A stretch of 18,131 bases of DNA from Paracoccaceae bacterium (GTDB taxonomy: Bacteria > Pseudomonadota > Alphaproteobacteria > Rhodobacterales > Rhodobacteraceae). Both the position numbers and the translations under genes were made by a program. Below the pieces are notes generated by a model. The model was not told where the DNA came from. It did not search any database and saw only the letters and a list, made by a program, of their open reading frames with translations. The DNA lies in the NCBI GenBank assembly GCA_002400675.1, contig NVQY01000150.1, positions 1-18,131 on the forward strand. Direction: 5' to 3'. Below are positions 1 through 8,016 of this stretch, piece by piece. How positions within the stretch are numbered: position 1 is the stretch's first letter; each line of letters begins with the position of its first letter.

Positions 1-1
1 T

Positions 2-1363
2 GATTTTGACCATTGGGCTGAAAGTGGTGCCAAAGGCTGGGGCTACGGCGATGTGCTGCCCTATTTCAGGCGTATGGAGCATTGGCATTCGGGCGGTCAT
101 GGCGGCGATGCGGATTGGCGCGGGTCAGACGGGCCGCCGCATGTGACCCGTGGCGCGCGTAAAAATCCGCTGTTTCAGGCATTCGTTAAAGCGGGGCAGC
201 AGGCCGGATATCCGGTAACCGGTGATTACAACGGTGCGCAACAAGAGGGTTTTGGCCCGATGGAACAAACCGTCTGGAAAGGGCGGCGCTGGTCGGCGGC
301 CAATGCGTATTTGAAACCTGCACTCAAGCGGCCCAACGTGACGCTGATCCGCGCCTTGGCCCGCAAGGTTGTGATCGAAGACGGCCGCGCCGTCGGGGTT
401 GAGGTGTCGCGTGGTGGCAAGGCCGAGGTTCTGCACGCCAACCGCGAGGTTATTATCGCCGCCAGCTCTATCAACTCACCGAAATTGCTGATGCTGTCCG
501 GCATTGGTCCCGCCGCACATCTGGCCGAACACGGCATTGATTTGGTCGCGGATCGCGCGGGTGTGGGGCAAAACCTGCAAGACCATCTTGAGCTTTATAT
601 TCAGATGGCCGCGAAACTGCCTATAACGTTGTATAAACACTGGAATTTGCTGTCCAAGGCGCTGATCGGCGCGCAGTGGCTGTTCACCAAGACCGGGCTT
701 GGAACCTCGAACCAGTTCGAAAGCGCCGCCTTTATCCGCAGTCGCGCCGGTGTGGCCTATCCCGATATCCAGTACCATTTCCTGCCCATTGCGGTGCGGT
801 ATGACGGCAAGGTCGCCGCCGAGGGACATGGGTTTCAGGCTCACGTGGGTCCGATGCGGTCAACCAGCCGGGGGGCGGTGACGCTGCGATCCGGTGACCC
901 TCGGGACGCGCCCGAAATCCGGTTCAACTATATGAGCCAGCCGCAAGACTGGCAGGATTTCCGCGCCGCCATCCGCCTGACCCGCGAGATATTCGCGCAA
1001 GACGCGTTTGCACCGCATGCGGATTACGAAATCCAACCCGGCGTAGGTGTGCAAAGCGATAGCGATCTCAATGCGTTCATCGCCGAACATGCCGAAAGCG
1101 CCTTTCATCCCTGTGGCACCTGTCGCATGGGGCAGGCCGATGATAGCGACGCGGTGGTTGATCCCAATGGCCGGGTGATTGGGGTCGAGGCCCTGCGGGT
1201 GGCCGACAGCAGCATTTTCCCCCGCATCACCAATGGCAACCTGAACGCGCCTTCAATCATGGTGGGCGAAAAGATCGCCGATCACCTGTTGGGACGTGAC
1301 CCGCTGAGCGCGCTTAATGATCGTCCGTGGATCCACCCCGATTGGCAAACGTCACAGCGCTGA
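2..1363 (+). CDS. betA: Choline dehydrogenase, GMC oxidoreductase family (5' end outside window)
   Basis: FAD-dependent enzyme oxidising choline to betaine aldehyde on the way to glycine betaine. The reading frame is already open at base 2 and encodes FDHWAE...[15 protein letters not shown], a typical internal GMC segment, so the true start lies upstream. About 453 residues are present; the family is usually about 550, so roughly the first 90-100, including the FAD-binding GxGxxG, are missing. Visible landmarks are [27 protein letters not shown], the C-terminal active-site segment [11 protein letters not shown], and [20 protein letters not shown] with its conserved Asn. The ending PWIHPDWQ matches my memory of Roseobacter BetA proteins. 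It could be another alcohol dehydrogenase of the GMC family, but overall resemblance favours BetA. It converges on the Lrp gene downstream with a 13-bp gap. No betB or betI is visible. Confidence 0.85.
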   Translation, partial: DFDHWAESGAKGWGYGDVLPYFRRMEHWHSGGHGGDADWRGSDGPPHVTRGARKNPLFQAFVKAGQQAGYPVTGDYNGAQQEGFGPMEQTVWKGRRWSAANAYLKPALKRPNVTLIRALARKVVIEDGRAVGVEVSRGGKAEVLHANREVIIAASSINSPKLLMLSGIGPAAHLAEHGIDLVADRAGVGQNLQDHLELYIQMAAKLPITLYKHWNLLSKALIGAQWLFTKTGLGTSNQFESAAFIRSRAGVAYPDIQYHFLPIAVRYDGKVAAEGHGFQAHVGPMRSTSRGAVTLRSGDPRDAPEIRFNYMSQPQDWQDFRAAIRLTREIFAQDAFAPHADYEIQPGVGVQSDSDLNAFIAEHAESAFHPCGTCRMGQADDSDAVVDPNGRVIGVEALRVADSSIFPRITNGNLNAPSIMVGEKIADHLLGRDPLSALNDRPWIHPDWQTSQR

Positions 1364-1376
1364 AGGGCAGGGCACG

Positions 1377-1835
1377 TTACCCGATCGGCCCCGGCCGACG
1401 CTCTTCGCTAAGCAAGACATTGGCCTCGACCTCGCCCGCGCCGGGCAGGGTCATGATGCGTCGCCGCAAAACCCGTTCAAAATCCGATAGATCGCGCGCC
1501 ACCACCCGCAGGCGAAAATCATACAGACCCAGCACGTGTTCGACGCTCTGCACCTCGGGAATCGCACTGACCGCCCGCTCAAAATCCGCCAGACTCGCCC
1601 GCCCCTTACGGGCCAGCTTGACCCCCAGAAACACCGTCACCCCAAACCCCAGCGCCTCGGCGTTCAAACGCAACCGCCGCCCGGCAATCACCCCGGCGTC
1701 TTCCAGTCGTCGGATCCGCCGCCAGGTCGCGGGCTGCGACAGCCCTAACCTGCGCCCCAGCGCCCCGGCACTTTGCGAGGCATTCTGCGTCAACGCGCGC
1801 AATATCTTGCGGTCGATCCCATCCAGATCAATCAC
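1377..1835 (-). CDS. Lrp/AsnC-family transcriptional regulator (second of a pair)
   Basis: DNA-binding regulator of 152 aa, the normal Lrp/AsnC length. An N-terminal winged helix-turn-helix spans about residues 5-60 (LDGIDRKILRALTQNASQSA, then LGLSQPATWRRIRRLEDAGVI). The rest is the Lrp ligand-binding/oligomerisation (RAM) domain, with PEVQSVEHVLGLYDFRLRVV and a C-terminal GEVEANVLLSEER. Translation begins at a GTG that overlaps the TGA of the upstream Lrp gene by 4 bp (GTGA), so the two are almost certainly translationally coupled and made together. Members of the family sense amino acids; the effector here is unknown. The pair diverges from ilvC, suggesting branched-chain amino acid control (inference). 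No sign of the NirD/NirL-type haem decarboxylases that share this fold. Confidence 0.92.
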   Translation of the reverse strand: MIDLDGIDRKILRALTQNASQSAGALGRRLGLSQPATWRRIRRLEDAGVIAGRRLRLNAEALGFGVTVFLGVKLARKGRASLADFERAVSAIPEVQSVEHVLGLYDFRLRVVARDLSDFERVLRRRIMTLPGAGEVEANVLLSEERRPGPIG

Positions 1836-2287
1836 AGCGGTAATCCTTGGTCGCTCTTGATCCGCGCAATATGCATCAGCGCCTCGATGTCGGCGATATG
1901 CGGTAGGGTCAGAATCCGGTCGCGATACAACGCCTGATAATGCGCCAGATCCCGGGCAATCACGGACAGACGCACATCGACCCGCCCCAGAAACGTCTGG
2001 ATTTCCAGAACCTCGGGAACCGCGCGCGCCGCCTCAAGAAACTCGTCAAATCCGCGCGCCTGCGTCTTGTCGAGCGTGAACCGCAAACTGACTTCGACAG
2101 TATACCCCAGCGCCGCCCAGTCGATCACCGCCTCCTGCCCCAGAATGACCCCCGCCCCGCGCATCTTTTCCAGCCGCCGCCAACAGGTGGCCGCCGTGAC
2201 ACCGCACCTGTCGGCCAGATCGGCATTGGCCAGATCCGGCTCGGCCTGAAACTGACGCAATATGCGCCGATCTGTATCATCAAGCAT
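1832..2287 (-). CDS. Lrp/AsnC-family transcriptional regulator (first of a pair)
   Basis: Second Lrp/AsnC protein, 151 aa from the chosen start. The HTH domain begins MLDDTDRRILRQFQAEPDLA and continues LADRCGVTAATCWRRLEKMR; the RAM domain contains VPEVLEIQTFLGRVDVRLSVI. The frame stays open upstream to an ATG at 2362. That would add 25 residues rich in Glu and Phe with no family counterpart, and the added part reads through a motif repeated elsewhere in the window, so the ATG at 2287 is preferred; only a weak GCGGAAAA Shine-Dalgarno is present. The gene is the promoter-proximal member of the pair and diverges from ilvC across 137 bp of AT-rich DNA containing a 13-bp palindrome. Autoregulation and control of ilvC are plausible for this family but inferred only. 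Confidence 0.92.
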   Translation of the reverse strand: MLDDTDRRILRQFQAEPDLANADLADRCGVTAATCWRRLEKMRGAGVILGQEAVIDWAALGYTVEVSLRFTLDKTQARGFDEFLEAARAVPEVLEIQTFLGRVDVRLSVIARDLAHYQALYRDRILTLPHIADIEALMHIARIKSDQGLPL

Positions 2288-2312
2288 GGATTTTCCGCAA
2301 ATCACAAAAACA

Positions 2313-2325
2313 AAGAATGATTCTT
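2313..2325. promoter_or_regulatory. Candidate Lrp-type operator, 13-bp perfect palindrome
   Basis: AAGAATGATTCTT is a perfect inverted repeat (AAGAAT, centre G, ATTCTT). It lies 25 bp upstream of the first Lrp start codon and about 100 bp upstream of ilvC. Size and AT-richness fit Lrp/AsnC half-site architecture, but no consensus for these proteins is known to me, so operator function is inference. Confidence 0.4.
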
Positions 2326-2345
2326 CTTCTTGTTCATAAATACTC
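2323..2345 (-). repeat. Intergenic motif, copy 1 (GAGTATTT-N3-AACAAGAAGAAG)
   Basis: On the minus strand this reads GAGTATTT, ATG, AACAAGAAGAAG. The same two blocks, with a 2-base instead of a 3-base spacer, occur at 17344-17365. Both copies point toward a minus-strand gene and end 33-35 bp before its start codon. Possibly a dispersed intergenic repeat or a shared leader or promoter element. It overlaps the palindrome at 2313-2325 by three bases. Confidence 0.55.
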
Positions 2346-2409
2346 AAAAATTCTGAAATCACAATCCGCTCAACATCGGTTAAAAGTACCCCAACATCAA
2401 CTTACCTGA

Positions 2410-3447
<1,038 letters not shown>

Positions 3448-3454
3448 TCGCTCT

Positions 3455-3476
3455 GCGTGGGTTTCACCCACCCTAC
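3455..3476. repeat. Small hairpin, possible dispersed intergenic element
   Basis: GTGGGT-TTC-ACCCAC (3457-3471) is a perfect 6-bp stem followed by CCTAC, located 9 bp after the ilvC stop and ahead of the real terminator. From memory, sequences like CGTGGGTTTCACCCACCCTA recur between genes in many proteobacteria. No second copy was seen in this window. Confidence 0.4.
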
Positions 3477-3483
3477 ACAAATC

Positions 3484-3516
3484 ACACCCCGGCCCCTGCG
3501 CCGGGGTGTCTTCCTT
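3484..3516 (+). terminator. Rho-independent terminator of ilvC
   Basis: A perfect 10-bp GC-rich stem, ACACCCCGGC (3484-3493) pairing with GCCGGGGTGT (3500-3509), with a 6-base loop, followed by the pyrimidine tract CTTCCTT. It sits 36 bp after the ilvC stop and before the DMT transporter start. The tract is T-rich rather than all T. Confidence 0.85.
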
Positions 3517-3526
3517 AAAGGGCACC

Positions 3527-4468
3527 ATGGGCCAAACTCGTGAAATAACGCCTAAAAGCTGGCTGATGATCGCCCTTCTCGGGGTGACCTGGGGCGGCAC
3601 ATTTCTGGTTATCGAACTGGCATTGGCGGGGATCACCCCGTTCTGGCTGGCGGCGGCGCGGATCACGTTTGGCGCGGCGCTGACCTGGGTGATCTGGCTG
3701 GCGCGGGGCGCGCGTCTGTTTGCGCGCCGGCCCGGTACCGGACAAACTGCTAATCTGGTTTTCATCGCTATTCTAAGTTCCGCGGTGCCTTTCATGCTGC
3801 TTAGCTGGGGGCAACAGTTTGTCACCTCCGGGTTTGCGGGGGTGTCGATGGCCAGCGTTGCGTTAATCGTGCTGCCGCTGGCGCATTTTCTGGTGCCGGG
3901 CGAACGGATGACCTGGCGGCGACTGGCCGGGTTTCTGATCGGATTTGCAGGCGTTGTCTTGCTGATCGGCACAAATGTGTTTGAAAGCAGCGGTGCAACG
4001 CAGGAACTGCCCGGGCGAATCGCCTGTTTTGGGGCCGCTGCCTGTTACGCTGTCAGCTCGGTGCAGATGCGCCGGCTTCCTCAGGTTGATCCGGTTGGCT
4101 TGTCGGCGGTGTTGTTGGCAATCGGTGCGCTGGTTGTCATTCCCGCCGCCTGGATCGTCGAAGGCCCACCGCCAATGCCCGATCGCAACACGTTGATGTT
4201 CGTCGCTTTTCTTGGGCTTGTTCCAACCGCAGCGGCAAATTTGTTGCGGGTCACGGTGGTACGTACCGCAGGTCCGGTGTTCATGAGCCTGGTCAATTAT
4301 CAGGTGCCTGTCTGGTCGGTATTGCTGGGTGGTTTGATCCTGGGCGAGGCCCTTCCTCCGAGCTTGTTCTGGGCTATGTCGCTGATCCTGGCCGGAGTCG
4401 GGTTAAGCCAGTACGGTGCCCTGAAACGCCTGTTTTCCCCCGTTGCGCGACCCAAAACTTTCAAGTGA
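3527..4468 (+). CDS. DMT-superfamily (EamA) transporter
   Basis: Inner-membrane permease of the drug/metabolite transporter superfamily, 313 aa, with two EamA repeats of about five helices each (residues about 8-145 and 165-300), giving roughly ten transmembrane segments. The first helix, WLMIALLGVTWGGTFLVIE, and the fold motif in the second half (GRIACFGAAACYAVSSVQMR ... VPTAAANLLRV ... LVNYQVPVWSVLLGGLILGE) are typical. Substrate cannot be read from sequence; relatives export amino acids, metabolites or drugs. An in-frame GTG at 3506 lies inside the ilvC terminator stem, so the ATG at 3527, preceded by AAAGGGCACC, is chosen. The stop codon is part of a perfect AT-rich palindrome. It converges on the DUF2244 gene. 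Confidence 0.9.
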   Translation: MGQTREITPKSWLMIALLGVTWGGTFLVIELALAGITPFWLAAARITFGAALTWVIWLARGARLFARRPGTGQTANLVFIAILSSAVPFMLLSWGQQFVTSGFAGVSMASVALIVLPLAHFLVPGERMTWRRLAGFLIGFAGVVLLIGTNVFESSGATQELPGRIACFGAAACYAVSSVQMRRLPQVDPVGLSAVLLAIGALVVIPAAWIVEGPPPMPDRNTLMFVAFLGLVPTAAANLLRVTVVRTAGPVFMSLVNYQVPVWSVLLGGLILGEALPPSLFWAMSLILAGVGLSQYGALKRLFSPVARPKTFK

Positions 4469-4475
4469 AAGTTTT
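4454..4475. terminator. AT-rich perfect palindrome spanning the DMT stop codon
   Basis: AAAACTTTCA (4454-4463), two-base centre AG, TGAAAGTTTT (4466-4475). The transporter's TGA (4466-4468) begins the right arm. With T-rich DNA on both strands it could end transcription in either direction between the convergent genes. It is the first of two adjacent palindromes in otherwise GC-rich DNA. Confidence 0.55.
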
Positions 4476-4478
4476 AAC

Positions 4479-4500
4479 AAGAATTTTTCTTAAAATTCTT
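4479..4500. terminator. Second AT-rich palindrome, likely bidirectional terminator
   Basis: AAGAATTTT (4479-4487), loop TCTT, AAAATTCTT (4492-4500): a perfect 9-bp stem. It lies three bases after the first palindrome and five bases before the end of the DUF2244 gene. The tandem arrangement may be a dispersed intergenic element as well as a terminator. Confidence 0.55.
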
Positions 4501-4505
4501 TGGCG

Positions 4506-4997
4506 TTACCGCCGCAGCGCTGTGACCAGTTCATCGTATAACGCCATGCGTTCCTCTTCTGACAAAAAGGCCCCAATCTCGACCTTGCGCCCCGCGCCTG
4601 TCAGCGTGACGTAATAGGGCACCGGCCCGCCATGTTCGTGCATTTCCGGGCGCGCCCAGTAACGGTTGCAATCCCATTCCAGCACCGGCCCGCGTGGATT
4701 TCGGCGTCTCAGGTATGCGTGGTCCGGTGTCAGCGTCAGAATCTCAAATACCTGCGCGTCGCGCCGTGACCGGTCCAGCGCCAGCCAGAGACCGCCCAAA
4801 GTCATCAGGAAAAACGGCAACAGCCACCATAGGGCCACGGTCCCCAGCACCGCCATCAACGGCAGCAGGATCAGCATAGACGTGGCCCCAAGGAACCCCG
4901 CATAGCCACGCGGGCGTAGCGATTGGTGCGGCCAAAGGTGCAGTTCCTTGGTCGGGGTGGTTTGGGGCTGATCCGGGGCGTTCCACATGTATGGCAT
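4506..4997 (-). CDS. DUF2244 family membrane protein
   Basis: Conserved 163-aa protein of unknown function with two predicted transmembrane helices close together (about residues 34-75: GYAGFLGATSMLILLPLMAV and VALWWLLPFFLMTLGGLWLA). A cytoplasmic-looking domain follows, with LTLTPDHAYLRRRNPRGP, LEWDCNRYWARPEM, YYVTLTGAGRKVEIGAFLS and a C-terminal EERMALYDEL. This pattern matches the alphaproteobacterial DUF2244 family as I remember it; no biochemical role is known. The ATG at 4997 is the only upstream start: the frame hits a stop at 5034-5036. There is no good Shine-Dalgarno next to it; a strong AAAGGAGGAG lies about 30 bases upstream. Transcribed alone and convergent with the DMT gene. Confidence 0.8.
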   Translation of the reverse strand: MPYMWNAPDQPQTTPTKELHLWPHQSLRPRGYAGFLGATSMLILLPLMAVLGTVALWWLLPFFLMTLGGLWLALDRSRRDAQVFEILTLTPDHAYLRRRNPRGPVLEWDCNRYWARPEMHEHGGPVPYYVTLTGAGRKVEIGAFLSEEERMALYDELVTALRR

Positions 4998-5032
4998 CGG
5001 GGTATATTGTCTTTGTTCGCGTTTTCTCCTCC

Positions 5033-5062
5033 TTTATATAGGGCGCAATGCCGTCACGGCAA
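5033..5062 (-). promoter_or_regulatory. Candidate sigma-70-type promoter for the DUF2244 gene
   Basis: On the minus strand, TTGCCG (5062-5057) and TATAAA (5038-5033) are separated by 18 bp, giving 4/6 and 5/6 matches to -35 and -10 consensus boxes. A start site about seven bases downstream would give a leader of roughly 30 bases before the ATG at 4997. Assigned by eye only. Confidence 0.4.
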
Positions 5063-5180
5063 AAGTCCATTTGACGCGGGTGGGCCGGGACACTGGCTGC
5101 AATTGGCCGTTGCGCGGCTTCCCGGGTTTACATGGGTGGTCTGACCCAGCAAACTGCGCGCGAACAAGCCGGAGAATGGC

Positions 5181-5786
5181 ATGGAACTGGATCATCTGGC
5201 GCTCGCCGCGCCGACCCTTGACGAGGCGAGTGAGGCAATCGAATCCGCGCTTGGTGTGGCGATGCAGCCCGGTGGACAACATCAGATGTTTGCCACCCAC
5301 AACCGGCTTTTGGGGCTGGAAGGCGGGCTGTACCTTGAGGCGATTGCCATTGATCCCAACGCCCCCGATCCCGGCCGCGCGCGATGGTTCGATCTTGATA
5401 GTTTTCAGGGTCCCCCACGTTTGTGCAACTGGATTTGTCGCACCAGCGATCTTGGCGCGACGCTGGATCAAATGCCCGACGGCGCGGGCAATGTGGTTCA
5501 GCTTAGCCGAGGGGATCTGCGCTGGCGCATGGCGGTGCCAGACTCGGGGCGCTTGCCCTATGACAACTTGTTTCCGGCGCTGATCCAATGGCAGGGCGCT
5601 TTGCATCCCGCCTCAATGCTGGCCCCGTCGGGCTGCGCGCTGCGGCGATTGCTGGTGACACACCCCGAGGCCGACAGCCTACGCGCGCTATTGCCCCTTG
5701 TCGGATCGCGGGTTGAATTTGAAACCGGGCCGGCCGCCTTGATGGCGGAATTCGACACGCCGCATGGGGTCAGGGTGCTGACATGA
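5181..5786 (+). CDS. Glyoxalase-like (VOC superfamily) protein
   Basis: 201-aa protein of the vicinal-oxygen-chelate fold, closest in appearance to the Glyoxalase_3 group. It opens with a first-strand motif MELDHLALAAPTLDEA, in which H5 is the usual metal-ligand position. LGLEGGLYLEAIAIDPNAP follows, with E53 as the probable second ligand; related segments PSGCALRRLLVTHPEAD and AEFDTPHGVRVL occur later. Substrate and reaction are unknown: members of this group are often annotated only as hypothetical. CGGAGAATGGC provides a ribosome-binding site. First gene of a four-gene operon; its TGA overlaps the acetyltransferase ATG (ATGA), so the two are translationally coupled. Confidence 0.8.
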   Translation: MELDHLALAAPTLDEASEAIESALGVAMQPGGQHQMFATHNRLLGLEGGLYLEAIAIDPNAPDPGRARWFDLDSFQGPPRLCNWICRTSDLGATLDQMPDGAGNVVQLSRGDLRWRMAVPDSGRLPYDNLFPALIQWQGALHPASMLAPSGCALRRLLVTHPEADSLRALLPLVGSRVEFETGPAALMAEFDTPHGVRVLT

Positions 5787-6304
5787 TCATCCGGCAGGCC
5801 CGACTGGACGACGCGGGCCAGATCTGTGCCATCCACAACGCGATCATCCGCGACACAGAGATTACATTCACCACCAAAGAGCGCCGCGAAGCCCAGGTCG
5901 CCGCCGACATCGCCCTGCGCTGGAGCGCGTTTCAGGTGGCCGAGCATGACGCGCAAGTGGTGGGGTTTGCCTATTTCGGCCCCTTTCGCGCCGGCCCGGG
6001 ATATGCGCGCACCAAAGAACTGACCATTCACCTGACCCCGGACGCGCGTGGCCACGGCACCGGGCGCGCGTTGCTGCGACGGCTGGAAAAAGAGGCTATC
6101 GCCCAGGGTGTGCATGTTCTGGTGGCGGGGATTTCCGCCGCCAATCCCGGTGGCATCGCCTTTCATGCCGCCTGTGGGTTCGACGAGGTGGGCCGCCTGC
6201 CCGAGGTAGGGATCAAGGCGGGGCAATGGCTTGATCTGGTGCTGATGCAAAAAATCCTGCCAAAGGGGATGGACCCGGCTGACAGCGACGACGCGGCAGG
6301 GTAA
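5783..6304 (+). CDS. GNAT-family N-acetyltransferase (phosphinothricin acetyltransferase-like)
   Basis: 173-aa acetyl-CoA-dependent N-acetyltransferase. It starts MIIRQARLDDAGQICAIHNA, as in the Pat/MnaT-like subgroup. The acetyl-CoA pyrophosphate loop is at about 89-94 (RGHGTG, in LTPDARGHGTGRALL). The late motif ISAANPGGIAFHAACGFDEVG, with its Asn and C-terminal strand, is typical of phosphinothricin/methionine sulfone acetyltransferases. Likely substrates are small amino-acid-like compounds, but this is family inference; a resistance role cannot be assumed. ATGA overlap with the upstream glyoxalase-like gene; nine bases separate it from the J-domain gene. The last ~15 residues (PADSDDAAG) are an acidic tail. 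Confidence 0.88.
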   Translation: MIIRQARLDDAGQICAIHNAIIRDTEITFTTKERREAQVAADIALRWSAFQVAEHDAQVVGFAYFGPFRAGPGYARTKELTIHLTPDARGHGTGRALLRRLEKEAIAQGVHVLVAGISAANPGGIAFHAACGFDEVGRLPEVGIKAGQWLDLVLMQKILPKGMDPADSDDAAG

Positions 6305-6313
6305 CATCCGCGA

Positions 6314-6994
6314 ATGTCGATCTGGACCCGCATAACCGAGGCGCTGGGCGCGCTGGCAAAAGGCGAAAGCCTGACCGAGGTGTTCGACCGTCTGCGCACG
6401 CCGCGCGAACGCACCGTCGCCTTTGCCATTGCGGTGATCGCGCTGGGGGCCAAGATGGCCAAGGCCGACGGGCAGGTGACGCGCGACGAGGTGACCGCCT
6501 TTCGCGACGTGTTCCAGATCGCCCGCACGGACGAGGCCGGGGCCGCGCGGGTGTTTGACATGGCGCGTACCGATGTGGCCGGCTATCGCGACTATGCCCG
6601 CCAGATCGCCCGCATGTTTGCCGATGACCGCGAAACCTTGTGTGACCTGATGGAGGGGCTGTTTCACATTGCCCTTGCCGACGGGTTCTATCATCCGGGC
6701 GAAAACGAATTTCTCAGGAACGTGTCGGACATATTTGGCCTGCCCGAACGGCAGTTTCTGGCCCTGCGCGCGCGGTTTGTGCCTGACGAACACCCCGATC
6801 CCTACTCGGTTCTGGGGGTGACGCCCGACATGCCCTATGAAGAAATGCGGGTGGTTTGGCGCAAACTGGTGCGCGAAACCCACCCGGATGCGATGATCGC
6901 GCGCGGCGTCCCCGAAGAAGCGATCCGACTGGCGGAAAAACGCATGATCGACATCAACCTTGCCTGGGACGAGATCAACGGCGCACGGGTCTGA
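6314..6994 (+). CDS. TerB/J-domain protein, DjlA-like co-chaperone
   Basis: 226-aa protein with a TerB-like helical domain (about residues 30-150) and a C-terminal J domain (about 161-226) carrying the HPD triad at 190-192 (RETHPDAMIA). J domains stimulate DnaK ATPase. The TerB part has two acidic loops, KADGQVTRDE and LADGFYHPGE, the usual pseudo-repeat. Unlike E. coli DjlA there is no N-terminal transmembrane helix: the protein begins MSIWTRITEALGALAKGESL, amphipathic rather than strongly hydrophobic, so it is probably cytoplasmic or peripheral. The stop codon overlaps the next ATG by one base (TGATG), implying coupled translation. Clients and partners are unknown. Confidence 0.88.
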   Translation: MSIWTRITEALGALAKGESLTEVFDRLRTPRERTVAFAIAVIALGAKMAKADGQVTRDEVTAFRDVFQIARTDEAGAARVFDMARTDVAGYRDYARQIARMFADDRETLCDLMEGLFHIALADGFYHPGENEFLRNVSDIFGLPERQFLALRARFVPDEHPDPYSVLGVTPDMPYEEMRVVWRKLVRETHPDAMIARGVPEEAIRLAEKRMIDINLAWDEINGARV

Positions 6995-8007
6995 TGCGAC
7001 TGGCGACCTATAACGTGGAATGGTTCGCCAACCTGTTCGACGACAAGGATAATTTGCTGGTAGATGACCGCTGGTCAGGGCGTTACAACGTCACCCGCGC
7101 CGCCCAGATAGAGGCGCTGGGCAAGGTGTTTGCCGCGATTGACGCAGATGCGGTGATGGTGATCGAAGCGCCCAATTCCGGGCGCCAGCAAAGCACCGTG
7201 CGCGCGTTGGAACGGTTTGCCGCCGCGTTCGATCTGCGCACCTCCAAGGCGCTGATCGGCTTTCCCAACGACACGCAACAGGAAATCGCGCTGTTGTATG
7301 ACCCCGATGCGCTGGACGTGCGGCACGATCCGCTGGGGTCGCTGACCGGCAAAAAGGGCAGCGGGGATGCGCCGCGTTTTGATGGCACGTTCCGCATTGA
7401 TCTGGACATTGATGCGACCGAAGATCTGGTGCGGTTCTCGAAACCTCCGCTGGAACTGGCGCTGCGCACGGCGGCGGGCAAGGAAATTCGACTGATCGGT
7501 GCGCATTTGAAATCCAAGGCTCCGCATGGTGCGCGCACGGACGATCAGGTGATGCGCCTGTCGATCGCCAACCGACGCAAGCAACTGGCGCAGGCGATCT
7601 GGCTGCGCCAGCGGATCGAGGCGCATCAGTCGCAGGGTGACTCGCTGATCCTGATGGGAGATCTGAACGACGGGCCGGGGCTGGATGAATACGAACGCCT
7701 GTTTGGCCGCTCGTCGGTCGAAATCCTGCTGGGCGATACCTTACTTGATCCGCACGCCAAGGCGGCGCTGAGCCAGCGGTTCGGGGTGCGCTATGCCACC
7801 GCCCGGTTTGAACGCCCCGGTGGCGAAAGGTTCTTGCAGGCGCTGCTGGATTACATCATGATTTCGCTTGATTTGATGGATCGTGGGCCGGTCTGGCGCA
7901 TCTGGCATCCGTTTGATGACGCCGAATGCTGGCAGATACCGGAACTGCGCGAGGCCTTGCTGACCGCGTCAGATCACTTCCCGGTGACGCTGGATATCGA
8001 CATCTGA
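6994..8007 (+). CDS. Endonuclease/exonuclease/phosphatase (EEP)-fold protein
   Basis: 337-aa metal-dependent phosphoesterase of the EEP (DNase I/APE1/sphingomyelinase-like) fold. All core motifs are visible: TYNVEWF with N7, the metal ligand E58 (MVIEAPN), H171 (GAHLKSKAP), the GDLND pair D223/N225, D286 (LDYIM) and the catalytic D327-H328 (SDHFPV). No signal peptide, so cytoplasmic. Whether it cuts DNA, RNA or a phosphodiester/phospholipid cannot be told. The frame is open further upstream to 6856, but that part lies inside the J-domain gene; the ATG at 6994 overlaps the previous stop (TGATG) and starts directly at the first conserved strand. It ends 9 bp from the convergent CorC-type gene, leaving no room for a separate terminator. 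Confidence 0.88.
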   Translation: MRLATYNVEWFANLFDDKDNLLVDDRWSGRYNVTRAAQIEALGKVFAAIDADAVMVIEAPNSGRQQSTVRALERFAAAFDLRTSKALIGFPNDTQQEIALLYDPDALDVRHDPLGSLTGKKGSGDAPRFDGTFRIDLDIDATEDLVRFSKPPLELALRTAAGKEIRLIGAHLKSKAPHGARTDDQVMRLSIANRRKQLAQAIWLRQRIEAHQSQGDSLILMGDLNDGPGLDEYERLFGRSSVEILLGDTLLDPHAKAALSQRFGVRYATARFERPGGERFLQALLDYIMISLDLMDRGPVWRIWHPFDDAECWQIPELREALLTASDHFPVTLDIDI

Positions 8008-8016
8008 CGGCACCTG

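Noticed and set aside
2288..2362. N-terminal extension of 25 residues for the first Lrp protein
   Set aside because: No family homology at the N-terminus and the added residues come from a motif that also lies in a non-coding gap at 17344-17365.
4987..5583. Alternative plus-strand frame of 198 codons overlapping the glyoxalase-like gene
   Set aside because: Cys/Trp/Arg/Pro-rich and out of frame with a recognisable VOC protein that has its own ribosome-binding site.
5558..6883. A 441-codon minus-strand open frame opposite the acetyltransferase and J-domain genes
   Set aside because: The His/Gly/Arg/Gln-rich translation shows no motif; the plus-strand genes there have full family motifs.
8008..8016. 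Terminator between the EEP gene and the CorC-type gene
   Set aside because: Only 9 bp separate the convergent stops and no convincing hairpin was seen there.
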